Source of the DNA: a bacterium
GTDB taxonomy: Bacteria > Hydrothermota > UBA3073 > JACQXS01 > JAQTXJ01
Reading direction: 5' to 3'
Length of the DNA stretch: 51,327 bases
Assembly (NCBI GenBank): GCA_028688815.1
Contig: JAQTXJ010000006.1
Span: forward strand, 1-51,327
In this document: one piece after another, positions 25,943-34,455 of the stretch
Layout: every line of letters begins with the position of its first letter
Numbering within the stretch: position 1 is the stretch's first letter
Made by a program: the position numbers and the translations under genes
The notes under the pieces: generated by a model
What the model was told of the DNA's origin: nothing
Databases searched by the model: none
Seen by the model: the letters and a program-made list of their open reading frames with translations, nothing else

Positions 25943-27238
25943 ATGGAAAATATATTGATAATAGTTTATCATTTTCCTCCGATGGGAGGAGGAGCTGTTT
26001 TAAGAACACAAAAATTTGTGAAATACTTGCCTCAATTTGGATTGATGCCAACAGTTGTTACAGCGAATATCCCTGCTTCTATAAAAGATGATACTTTATT
26101 AGAAGAGCTCGATAAAAGAATAGAAATTTTTAGAACAATTACCTTTGAAAAATTTGGCATAGAGAAAAATTTGAATGAAAAAATTCATGAAAACAAAAAG
26201 GCGAAAAGAACGCTACTATTAAAATTGCTTATTATTTGGAAATTTTTTAAAAATACTATTGTAAATAATTTTTTTATACCGGATAAATATGTAGGTTGGA
26301 CAATATTTGCATATAAAAAATGTAAAGAAATTATTAAAAAACAACAAATAGATATGATATATAGTTCGTCTCCACCGGTTTCTACTCATTTAGTTGCATA
26401 TCTATTAAAATGTCATGAAAAAATACCATGGGTAATGGATTATAGAGACTTATGGTTAAACCATAATATATTGGGACCAAAAACTAAATTTAGTAAATTT
26501 ATCAATAACAAAGTAGAGAAAAAATTCATTTCTAGAGCAGACAAAGTTATTTCAGCTACTACTACAATAACAGAAGATTTTATAGATAGATATAAAAAAA
26601 ATAATAAATTTATTACAATAACAAATGGTTATGATAAAGAAAGATTTGATAATAATCATATAAGCAAGTATAAAACAAAAAATAAATTTACTATTGTTTA
26701 TAGCGGTAGTTTTTCTAATTATCAAACACCTGAATACTTTCTTATAGCAATTAAAGAGTTATTATTAGAATACAATGATTTCAAATCGGATATTGAAATT
26801 ATTTTTGCTGGTAGTGTAGAAAAAAATCATCTGGTATCATCGATAGTTAATTTTATAGGTTTTATACCTTATAAGGACGCAGTGGATTTGATATGTTCTG
26901 CAGATGTTTTGTTGCTTACAATATATGAATTACAGTGTAGTAAAAGCGTTTTAACTACTAAGTTATTTGATTATATTGGTGCACAAAAGCCCATACTTGC
27001 GCTTATTCCATCAGGGATAGCTTCGGAAATGATTAAAGATGAAAAACTTGGAGTTGTTGTTTCTCCTAACAATATTCAGGATATAAAAAGAGCGATTCTT
27101 GGGCTTTATATGAAATGGAAAGAAAAAAAACTTTACACGGGAGCAAATTATAGCATGCTTGCTAAAAAATTTGATAGAAAACAATTGACTTATGAATTAA
27201 GTAAGGTATTAAAAGAAGTGGTAAATCATAAAAAATAA
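25943..27238 (+). CDS. Family 4 glycosyltransferase (WbuB/WcaI-like)
   Basis: The 431-residue protein starts with ILIIVYHFPPMGGGAVLRTQ, a glycine-rich N-terminus characteristic of WbuB/WcaI-like family 4 transferases. It contains WVMDYRDLW, ITNGYDKERF and IVYSGSFSNYQTPEYF, then a donor-site loop LTTKLFDYIGAQKPILA in which the usual glutamate is near KLFDYIG. The product would add a sugar residue (donor unknown) at the cytosolic membrane face. It is one base from the Wzy-like gene, so the two are co-transcribed. Confidence 0.83.
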   Translation: MENILIIVYHFPPMGGGAVLRTQKFVKYLPQFGLMPTVVTANIPASIKDDTLLEELDKRIEIFRTITFEKFGIEKNLNEKIHENKKAKRTLLLKLLIIWKFFKNTIVNNFFIPDKYVGWTIFAYKKCKEIIKKQQIDMIYSSSPPVSTHLVAYLLKCHEKIPWVMDYRDLWLNHNILGPKTKFSKFINNKVEKKFISRADKVISATTTITEDFIDRYKKNNKFITITNGYDKERFDNNHISKYKTKNKFTIVYSGSFSNYQTPEYFLIAIKELLLEYNDFKSDIEIIFAGSVEKNHLVSSIVNFIGFIPYKDAVDLICSADVLLLTIYELQCSKSVLTTKLFDYIGAQKPILALIPSGIASEMIKDEKLGVVVSPNNIQDIKRAILGLYMKWKEKKLYTGANYSMLAKKFDRKQLTYELSKVLKEVVNHKK

Positions 27239-27239
27239 T

Positions 27240-28910
27240 ATGAATAACAGAGAGAATATGAATATATTTATAAACAATTTAAAAACTATAAAACTAAAAC
27301 ATATTTTGGTGTTTTTAGGAATCATTATGTTTGCATTTTTTATGCAAAAATTATTCGGTATAATGCTGGCTTTTATATTTATGGTAGTTACTTTCGGTTT
27401 TTATTTATTTTTTATTTTCCGTGAACATATCAATTGGGGGGCTTCTCCAATTTATGAATGGATAACAATAGTTGTTATGGGAATAATAGCGTATTTTATG
27501 GGGAACGCAATTGCAAATGAAGATTTTTGGCCAGTACAGATTATAGTTGTGTATATTTATGTGATTTTTCTCTTCAAAAAACCTGAGTATGTATTTTTAA
27601 TTTCTATTGTTTTAATTACAAATATGTTTTGCCTTATTAATCCTGATTATTTTAGTCTAAAGGGGATATTTAAGCTTAGAGATTTGTTATTAATAATTCC
27701 TTTTTTACCTCTTATGACAAAAGAACTTATTAATAGGAAAAATATACCTTTTATTTTTGGTTCTATTACTGCTAAAGCAATATTTGGGATATGTTTTATT
27801 ATCTCTTTATTTATTCTAGCTACTGTTTTACGTTATTCATATCCTATTGCACTAAGTTTTAAAATAGCAAGAGACTATTTTTATTTTCTATTCTTCTTTT
27901 CTGTTCTTTATTCCATAAAGGGAAGGAAACAATTAAATTTTGTTATTAAGGCAATGATTGTTTTGTCTTTTTTATTTGCAGTATTATATAGTGTTCAAGC
28001 TCTTTCGGGTGGGAAGATAAATCCTTTTCCTTTTTATCGTGGAACTTCAGGATTAAACTGGGGCGTTCCATTAGCTAGGGGGTATGTTTCGTTTGGTTTT
28101 GAAGGTGTGATACTTTTTGCATTAATTGGGGTAGTTGGATTTATAGATTCTAATCAAGTAAAATTAAAATTCTGGCTTATGATTATTGTAGTATTTCTTG
28201 GAATGGCATATTTTTTAAGTTTAGGCAGAAGCGGGTGGTACTGTGCGATATTGGCTATTATTTTTAATTGGATTTTATTGCCAGTTGAGCGTAAAAATAT
28301 GTTTGCAAAGTGGGTTATAAAAACAAGTGCAATATTTCTTCTTTCTCTTTTTTTGATAGGGGTTATAAGATATCATTCTCCTGCAGTTTTAATTATTGGG
28401 GGAATAGGTAGATTTCGTAGTGGTTTAACCGAAATGCAAACACGTTCGGGAACATTTGGAGCAAGAGCAAAAGTATTTGAGGGATTTTTAGATAAAGGAG
28501 TAAAGGAAAATCTTTTATTTGGAATGGGGTTTTTATATCCGGATGAAGGAATAAGTAATACCTTGCCTTATAGAACAGTTATTTATGTAGATAGTGGATT
28601 GGTGACTCTTTTGAATACTATGGGGCTAATAGGTTGTTTAATATATATATGGTTAAATATTATGTTTGTTTGGAGAAGTTTTTATATTTTTCATAGATTA
28701 CATACACCTGTGTACAAAGGTTTCTTAATAAGTTTCTTGGCAGGATTACTAGTTGGATGGGTGACGATATTTACATATCCAGGGTTAACTAATTATACAG
28801 ATATTGTTCTTACTGCGATGTATCTTGGATTAAATGAAGTGATGTATAAAGTTGATGTTATAGATACCCAAAATCAAAATGGAACTATCGATAATAATTT
28901 TGAATTATAA
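27240..28910 (+). CDS. O-antigen polymerase/ligase-like membrane protein (Wzy/WaaL family)
   Basis: 556 residues with about 11-13 predicted transmembrane helices and one large outer loop (about residues 375-450). SLGRSGWYCAIL and the Arg-rich segment GRFRSGLTEMQTR in that loop resemble the O-antigen ligase/polymerase (PF04932) pattern. It would polymerise repeat units on the outer face of the inner membrane, or ligate them to a lipid. Polymerase is favoured because the Wzx and Wzc partners lie in the same locus. Its 3' end overlaps the next gene by 32 bases. Confidence 0.8.
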   Translation: MNNRENMNIFINNLKTIKLKHILVFLGIIMFAFFMQKLFGIMLAFIFMVVTFGFYLFFIFREHINWGASPIYEWITIVVMGIIAYFMGNAIANEDFWPVQIIVVYIYVIFLFKKPEYVFLISIVLITNMFCLINPDYFSLKGIFKLRDLLLIIPFLPLMTKELINRKNIPFIFGSITAKAIFGICFIISLFILATVLRYSYPIALSFKIARDYFYFLFFFSVLYSIKGRKQLNFVIKAMIVLSFLFAVLYSVQALSGGKINPFPFYRGTSGLNWGVPLARGYVSFGFEGVILFALIGVVGFIDSNQVKLKFWLMIIVVFLGMAYFLSLGRSGWYCAILAIIFNWILLPVERKNMFAKWVIKTSAIFLLSLFLIGVIRYHSPAVLIIGGIGRFRSGLTEMQTRSGTFGARAKVFEGFLDKGVKENLLFGMGFLYPDEGISNTLPYRTVIYVDSGLVTLLNTMGLIGCLIYIWLNIMFVWRSFYIFHRLHTPVYKGFLISFLAGLLVGWVTIFTYPGLTNYTDIVLTAMYLGLNEVMYKVDVIDTQNQNGTIDNNFEL

Positions 28911-29814
28911 CGGTAAACATTGGCTTGAAGGGTGTTTGCAGTCTCTTTTTGAGAATATTCGGAGTATTGATTTTGAAGTTATTATAGTAGATAACGCTTC
29001 TACAGATGGAAGTATTGAATATGTTGAAAAAGAATTTTCCTCGGTAAGGATTATTAAAAATAAAACAAATGTGGGATTTACACGTGGAAACAATATAGGA
29101 ATAAAAGAGGCGGTAGGAGAATATATATGTATATTAAATAATGATACAATTATTCTTTCAGATGCTATTGAGAATCTTTTAGGTTTTGTCAAATCGTATC
29201 CTTCAAAGGTCCTTGCTGCAGGAAGATTATTAGGGTTTGATGGAAGATTTCAAACAAATTACACTAGGTTCCCGAAATTTGTACAAGAATATTTAAATTT
29301 TACAATTTTTAAACTTAAAGCACCGAAATTTCTTGTCAAAAAAAGAGCATATGTGGATAAGAAAAATGGTAAATATGTAGATAAGGTTCGAAAAGTAGAT
29401 GTAGTTACAGGTACATTTTTTATAATTAAACGCGAGGATATGTTGAAATTAGGTGGCTTTGATGAGAACATTTTTATATTTTATGAAGATGCGGATTTGT
29501 GTTTTAGGTTTAGAAAAGATGGCGGTCATATTTTTTATTACCCGGATGCCGTTATAAAACATTATATGGGAGGGTATTATAAATCCCATAAATTAGACGC
29601 GATAAAAAAAAGTTATCAAAGCATTTTGTATTATTTTAGGAAACATTATGGAAGGGGATATTGTTTTTTGTTTGATTTTGCTGTGAAAAAGACAATTTTT
29701 ATTATGTTATTCTATTTGATGGCGCTACCGGCACTTATATCTAATGAAAATTCTAATTATAGAAGGAAAATAGAGGAAAAGATAAGAATGTTTCATTACA
29801 TAGTAGGAATATAA
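28879..29814 (+). CDS. Family 2 glycosyltransferase (rhamnosyltransferase-like)
   Basis: 311 residues with the family 2 pattern: ELSIIILNYNGKHWL, VIIVDNASTDGSI, NVGFTRGNNIGI, ICILNNDTIIL (metal-binding position) and FFIIKREDML ... FDENIFIFYEDADLCFR. This NYNG/DNAST/NND combination is that of WbbL-type rhamnosyltransferases. A hydrophobic segment near the end (about 270-292) may attach it to the membrane. The ATG lies inside the 3' end of the polymerase gene. Confidence 0.86.
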   Translation: MELSIIILNYNGKHWLEGCLQSLFENIRSIDFEVIIVDNASTDGSIEYVEKEFSSVRIIKNKTNVGFTRGNNIGIKEAVGEYICILNNDTIILSDAIENLLGFVKSYPSKVLAAGRLLGFDGRFQTNYTRFPKFVQEYLNFTIFKLKAPKFLVKKRAYVDKKNGKYVDKVRKVDVVTGTFFIIKREDMLKLGGFDENIFIFYEDADLCFRFRKDGGHIFYYPDAVIKHYMGGYYKSHKLDAIKKSYQSILYYFRKHYGRGYCFLFDFAVKKTIFIMLFYLMALPALISNENSNYRRKIEEKIRMFHYIVGI

Positions 29815-29839
29815 TTATCCAATAAATAAAAAATTCAAT

Positions 29840-31030
29840 ATGAGGAACTTTACAATTTTAAATCTTGCATTATATAGCCCTGATTTTTCAAGTAATTTTG
29901 GGGAAAGCTTGTTAAAGCTAGGGAAAGAACTGAAACTTTGCAAGGGGAAACTTGTAGTTTGTTTTCCTGAGTTTAAGGATTGGATGAACATTTTTAAGAT
30001 TAATGATATTCCCGTTGAAATAGTTCCTATAAGAAGGGTTTTTGATTTTAATGCCATTAAATTGGTTGTTAAATTGGTAAAAAAATACAACACTGCTATT
30101 ATTCATACGCATTTTGGAATAGAAACCCAAGTTATAGCCTGTATTTCTAAATGGTTATGTAAAAGAAATACCGGTGAGCCTTTGGCTCAAAAAATTGTAT
30201 GGCATTGGCGTAATCCTATTCGCACTGAAATAATATCAGATGATGCAAAAGGGATTAAGAAAATAATTTTAGAGATAAAGAAATTATCCGGAAATTTATT
30301 TTATAGGTTCTTAGACAGGCATTTTGTAACTACGAATATAGTTATTTCAAGCTCAATTAAAAGTATGTTATTAAAAAGGAAGCTAATTCCTGAATGCAAG
30401 ATTGAAGTCATTCCTAATGGAATAGATTTAGAGTCCTACAATGTTGATAACGTGGAAGACATAAGGAAGAGTTTTTCTATAAGTCGGGACACAATTTTAA
30501 TAGGGAATATAAGTAATTTTAGACCCCAGAAAGACCATTTTACATTTCTTGAAGCTGTAAAAATAATATTAGAGAAACACCCCAAAAGTATGTTTATATT
30601 GGTAGGAGATGGCCCAAATAGATTAAAGGCAGAGAAATATGCTGATTCTTTAGGAATAAGGAAAAATCTAATATTTACGGGGGTGCAGGGCGATATTAAG
30701 CCATTTATTAAAGCGTGTAATTTTACCGTTCTTTCGTCTTTTTATGAAGGGTTTGGAAATGTAATTTGTGAGTCTATGGCATTAGAGAGACCGGTAATTG
30801 CAACGAATGTTGGAGGAATTACGGATATTATAGTGGACAATGAAAATGGATTTTTAGTCCCGCTTAAAAGTCCTGAAATAATGGCAGAGAAAATGGTAAG
30901 ACTTATAACATACCCGGAAGAAGTGGAACATTTTGGAAAAAATGGAAGAAGATTGATAGAAAAAAGATTTACGATTCAGATATGGACACAATCAATTATA
31001 TCATTGTATCTAAAGATTATAAAGATTTAA
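29840..31030 (+). CDS. Family 4 glycosyltransferase (GT-B)
   Basis: 396 residues. Acceptor-domain strand NTAIIHTHFGIETQ, hinge IEVIPNGIDLESY, ILIGNISNFRPQKDHFTF, and donor site SSFYEGFGNVICESMALERP with the E-x7-E pair, then IATNVGG. All catalytic features of family 4 are intact. It is the last gene before the hypD promoter, so the transcript from upstream may end here, though no terminator is obvious in the 72-base gap. Confidence 0.88.
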   Translation: MRNFTILNLALYSPDFSSNFGESLLKLGKELKLCKGKLVVCFPEFKDWMNIFKINDIPVEIVPIRRVFDFNAIKLVVKLVKKYNTAIIHTHFGIETQVIACISKWLCKRNTGEPLAQKIVWHWRNPIRTEIISDDAKGIKKIILEIKKLSGNLFYRFLDRHFVTTNIVISSSIKSMLLKRKLIPECKIEVIPNGIDLESYNVDNVEDIRKSFSISRDTILIGNISNFRPQKDHFTFLEAVKIILEKHPKSMFILVGDGPNRLKAEKYADSLGIRKNLIFTGVQGDIKPFIKACNFTVLSSFYEGFGNVICESMALERPVIATNVGGITDIIVDNENGFLVPLKSPEIMAEKMVRLITYPEEVEHFGKNGRRLIEKRFTIQIWTQSIISLYLKIIKI

Positions 31031-31062
31031 GTAATAATAACGGTGTATTTTATAAAATTAAG

Positions 31063-31090
31063 TTGCATAGTGAAAGAATAAGTTTATAAT
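31063..31090 (+). promoter_or_regulatory. Promoter TTGCAT-N16-TATAAT for hypDE
   Basis: TTGCAT (31063-31068) and a perfect TATAAT (31085-31090) spaced by 16 bases. The ATG at 31103 lies only 12 bases after the -10, so the message would be leaderless or nearly so. This gives hypDE its own transcription within the polysaccharide locus. Confidence 0.55.
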
Positions 31091-31102
31091 TAGCTTCCTG
31101 TG

Positions 31103-32197
31103 ATGCTAAATAATAATATAGACTTTAAGAGTAAGTTCGCAGATATAAAACTTATTGATTCGTTAATTAATGATTTATACAGAATTGCAAAGCAAAATTA
31201 TATTATTATGGAGGTTTGTGGTACACATACGGTAGCATTTTTAAAGTTGGGTTTGAAATCTTTATTGCCGAAGACAATTCGTGTTATTGCCGGTCCGGGT
31301 TGCCCGGTATGTGTTACGCCTCAAAAATTAATAGACTATTCCATTAGTTTAGCAGATTATGCTATTATTGTAAGTTATGGGGATATATTTAGAGTGCCGG
31401 GATCGTTTTCTTCTTTAGAAAAAGTAAAGTCTAAGGGAAAAGACATAAGGATTGTTTATTCTATTACGGAAGCATTGGACATTGCGATTGATAATCCTAA
31501 AAAGATGGTTATTTTTTTGGCAGTAGGGTTTGAAACTACTGCTCCTGCTACTGCGAACGTACTGATTAGAGCAAAAAAATTAAATGTAAATAATTTTTTT
31601 ATTCTTCCGGGGCATAAGCTTATCCCGCCGGCTATTGAATATTTGTGTTCTAACGGGGTAAATGCAAATGGTTTTATGCTTCCCGGGCATGTTTCAACAA
31701 TTATTGGCTGTTCAGCGTATCAATCTATCGTAGATAAATATAAAATTCCTTGTGTTGTTACCGGGTTTGAAGCAATAGATATAGTTACAAGTATTTATAA
31801 ACTTGTTGAGCAGATAAATAACAAGGATGCCCGATTGGATAATACATACTCAAGAGGAGTAAAATGGTATGGTAATCCTGTTGCAAAAGAAAATATAGCA
31901 ACTGTTTTTAGGACTGCAGATTCTGAATGGCGTAGTATTGGTTGTATTCCCGATAGCGGGCTTGAACTCAATGAAAATTTTCATAAGTTTGATGCAATGA
32001 AAAAATTTGATATTAAACTATCGAACATTACAATTGAGAACAATTGTTGTAGGTGTGGGGATATTCTACGGGGAATTATTGAACCTGAACAATGCGCAAA
32101 CTTTGGCAACAAATGTACTCCTGAAAAACCAATAGGACCGTGTATGGTTTCTTCTGAAGGCACATGTGCGGCATATTTTAAGTATGGAAAAACTTAA
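31103..32197 (+). CDS. hypD: Hydrogenase maturation protein HypD
   Basis: Iron-sulfur protein that, with HypC, carries the Fe(CN)2CO unit for [NiFe]-hydrogenase active sites. The 364-residue product has the family motifs: EVCGTHTVAF, GPGCPVCVTPQ, FLAVGFETTAPAT, LPGHVSTIIG, and a C-terminal cluster-binding stretch with NCCRCGDILRG and EPEQCANFGNKC, then GPCMVSSEGTCAAY. These are the conserved cysteines for the [4Fe-4S] cluster and the cyanide-transfer disulfide. A GTG one codon upstream (31100) is an alternative start. It is followed by hypE, but no hypA, B, C or F or hydrogenase genes are in the window. Confidence 0.95.
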   Translation: MLNNNIDFKSKFADIKLIDSLINDLYRIAKQNYIIMEVCGTHTVAFLKLGLKSLLPKTIRVIAGPGCPVCVTPQKLIDYSISLADYAIIVSYGDIFRVPGSFSSLEKVKSKGKDIRIVYSITEALDIAIDNPKKMVIFLAVGFETTAPATANVLIRAKKLNVNNFFILPGHKLIPPAIEYLCSNGVNANGFMLPGHVSTIIGCSAYQSIVDKYKIPCVVTGFEAIDIVTSIYKLVEQINNKDARLDNTYSRGVKWYGNPVAKENIATVFRTADSEWRSIGCIPDSGLELNENFHKFDAMKKFDIKLSNITIENNCCRCGDILRGIIEPEQCANFGNKCTPEKPIGPCMVSSEGTCAAYFKYGKT

Positions 32198-32247
32198 GAT
32201 AGCAGTTAGTTATATTGCGTATATTTGTGGATTTGATTAAAGATAAA

Positions 32248-33237
32248 ATGGACTCTATATTATTAGCTCATGGAAGCGGCGGCAAGTTACAGTCTGATTT
32301 ATTGGAAAAGGTTATATTAAAACATATAAAAAACCCTATTATTAATTTACTTGAAGATAGTGCATATTTATCCGTGAATAAAAGCAAAATTGCTTTTACA
32401 ACAGATTCTTATGTGGTGAACCCATTATTTTTCCCCGGAGGGAATATTGGTAAACTTGCCGTATGCGGGACGGTAAATGATTTATTATGTATAGGCGCAA
32501 AACCTTTGTATTTGAGTTTAGGGTTGATTATTGAAGAGGGCTTTGATTATGAAAGGTTTGAAAAAATAATTGCGAGTATAGCTTCGGAAGCAAAAAATGC
32601 GGGAGTAAAAATAGTTTGTGGAGATACAAAAGTAGTTGAACATGGGAAAGGGGATGGAATTTACATAAATACTGCCGGAATAGGGGAAATCAAACATTAT
32701 TTTTCTCCACAAAAAATAGAAACAGGCGATTTTATTATAGTAACAGGGAATATTGGAGACCATGGGATAGCACTGCTTTCTGAAAGGCAGAAACTGAAGT
32801 TTAAGACTCCGATTATAAGTGATGTAGCTAATCTTACAGGTATTTCAGATATATTATTTAAAAATTCGGGCATTCATTGTATGAGAGATCCCACAAGAGG
32901 TGGAATAGGCGGAATTTTGAAAGAAATAGCGCTTAAATCTAGTATAGAAATAGAAATAAATGAAAAGAGTATTCCTATTAATCCAGGCGTTAGTAGTATA
33001 TGCGAAATTTTAGGAATAGACCCTTTATATCTTGCAAATGAGGGGAAATTTATTATTTTTAGTAAAGAAGAAAAAATAGTATCTACGTTGAAACATACTA
33101 AACTTGGGAAGAATGCTGCTGTTATCGGAAGAGTTATTAAAAAAGATCAAAAAGGGAAAGTAATTCTACTGACAAAAGTAGGAGGGAAAAGAATTATTGA
33201 TATTCCTCGCGGTGAATTACTTCCAAGAATATGTTAA
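32248..33237 (+). CDS. hypE: Hydrogenase maturation protein HypE (carbamoyl dehydratase)
   Basis: HypE receives a carbamoyl group from HypF on its C-terminal cysteine and dehydrates it with ATP to the cyanide ligand. The product ends in LLPRIC, the essential C-terminal Cys. The PurM-like core has LLAHGSGGKL, FTTDSYVVNPLFFPGGNIGKL, CGTVNDLLCIGAKP and CGDTKVV, and RDPTRGGIGG. I choose the ATG at 32248, giving MDSILLAHGSGG, which matches the family start; a TTG at 32215 would add eleven residues. Length is 329 residues. Its partner HypD lies immediately upstream. Confidence 0.95.
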   Translation: MDSILLAHGSGGKLQSDLLEKVILKHIKNPIINLLEDSAYLSVNKSKIAFTTDSYVVNPLFFPGGNIGKLAVCGTVNDLLCIGAKPLYLSLGLIIEEGFDYERFEKIIASIASEAKNAGVKIVCGDTKVVEHGKGDGIYINTAGIGEIKHYFSPQKIETGDFIIVTGNIGDHGIALLSERQKLKFKTPIISDVANLTGISDILFKNSGIHCMRDPTRGGIGGILKEIALKSSIEIEINEKSIPINPGVSSICEILGIDPLYLANEGKFIIFSKEEKIVSTLKHTKLGKNAAVIGRVIKKDQKGKVILLTKVGGKRIIDIPRGELLPRIC

Positions 33238-33320
33238 AGTCAAATTAGTGTTTATGTAGTATGCTTATTTCTTTTCTCGAAAAACTGTTTGTTATACAAA
33301 ATAATAATATTAAAGAGTAG

Positions 33321-33345
33321 AATTTATCTTTCCGAAGGATAAATT
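33321..33345. terminator. Strong hairpin after hypE
   Basis: AATTTATCTTT pairs with GAAGGATAAATT around a tiny loop, giving about ten base pairs. It lies 84 bases after hypE and 85 bases before the next gene. It may be a terminator for hypDE, but it is followed by TTAAG and not by a T-run, so a regulatory leader structure is equally possible. Confidence 0.35.
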
Positions 33346-33388
33346 TTAAGAGAACGAAGTTTATATATAAGTTATTGCCAAGGCAAAT

Positions 33389-33417
33389 TAAATAATTGTC
33401 TTAAAAGGAATTATTTA
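33389..33417 (+). other. Second hairpin in the leader of the next glycosyltransferase
   Basis: TAAATAATT (33389-33397) pairs perfectly with AATTATTTA (33409-33417), nine A/T pairs with an 11-base loop that holds AAAAGG. It ends 12 bases before the ATG at 33430. It is weak by composition but perfectly complementary; it may affect translation start, which otherwise lacks a ribosome site. Confidence 0.25.
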
Positions 33418-33429
33418 TTTCAGAAAAAA

Positions 33430-34455
33430 ATGAAAATACTTGTATTAAGCAATATGTATCCCAATAAAGATTCATATTCCGGAGAATTTGTTAAAAGGCA
33501 ATTGGCATCTATAGAAAAAAAGGGTATTGATATTATAAAATCCGTAAAATCCGAAAGAAATATTTTCAGTTATTTTATGTTTTATTTAAAAAGCATTTAT
33601 TATATCTTGTTTAAAAAATATGATGTTGTTCATGCTCATTATGGATTTCATTCCGCACTTCCCGCTGTAGTTTTTAAAAGAAAAAAACTTATAATTACTT
33701 ATCATGGAAGCGATGCTTTATTGGAGCCATATCGTAATTTTTTATATAATTTTTTGCACAGGGTAACAATTAAAAGAGCTGATTTTATTATTGCCGTTAG
33801 TGAAGGGATAAAACAGGCACTTATTCGGGAATTTAATATTAATGAATTGAAAATTTCCGTAATTAGCTGTGGCGTGGATACAAACTTATTTTCCGCAACT
33901 CTTAATAAAAAAGGGTTAAGGAAAGAACTAAATCTTCCTGAATCTAAAAAGATAATACTATTTGTTGGAGAAGTTTCTTATAATAAAGGCGTAGATATCA
34001 TATATGAATGCGCAAAAGTGTTAAAAGATTATTTGTTCATATTGATAGGGGATATAAAACATCGGACAAATCCTTTGCCTAACTATATTTTAAGCGGAGC
34101 TAAGCCTAATTCCGAGTTGTATAAATGGTTTAATGCCTGTGATTTGTTTTTTTTACCAAGCCGGAGCGAAGGAACGCCTGTTTCTATTTTAGAAGCAATG
34201 TCTTGTGGATTAACGGTTTTAGCGTCTAATGTTGGAGGTATTCCTGATATTATAGAAGAAGGTAAAACAGGTTGGCCGATAGATAATTTAGACGAAAAGG
34301 ATAAAATAATAAATAAATTAAGGACAATAATCGAGGATACGAAAATGTTAGAGAGTGTCGGTAAGAAAGGGAGAGAAAATATTATAAAAGATTTCAGCGA
34401 AGATAAAATTGCAGAAAAAATAAAGGGGATATATACTAAAATACTATGGGAATAG
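33430..34455 (+). CDS. Family 4 glycosyltransferase (GT-B)
   Basis: 341 residues: MKILVLSNMYPNKDSYSGEF, YDVVHAHYGFHSA, ITYHGSDALL, VISCGVDTNLF, LFVGEVSYNKGVDI, and the donor-binding SRSEGTPVSILEAMSCGLTV, with E-x7-E, then LASNVGGIPDI. All motifs are intact. The stop lies ten bases inside the next gene, so the AsnB-like protein is translated together with it. An upstream leader of 192 bases carries two hairpins. Confidence 0.88.
   Translation: MKILVLSNMYPNKDSYSGEFVKRQLASIEKKGIDIIKSVKSERNIFSYFMFYLKSIYYILFKKYDVVHAHYGFHSALPAVVFKRKKLIITYHGSDALLEPYRNFLYNFLHRVTIKRADFIIAVSEGIKQALIREFNINELKISVISCGVDTNLFSATLNKKGLRKELNLPESKKIILFVGEVSYNKGVDIIYECAKVLKDYLFILIGDIKHRTNPLPNYILSGAKPNSELYKWFNACDLFFLPSRSEGTPVSILEAMSCGLTVLASNVGGIPDIIEEGKTGWPIDNLDEKDKIINKLRTIIEDTKMLESVGKKGRENIIKDFSEDKIAEKIKGIYTKILWE

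Noticed and set aside
31031-33237. A complete hydrogenase gene group
   Set aside because: Only hypD and hypE are present; neighbours are glycosyltransferases.
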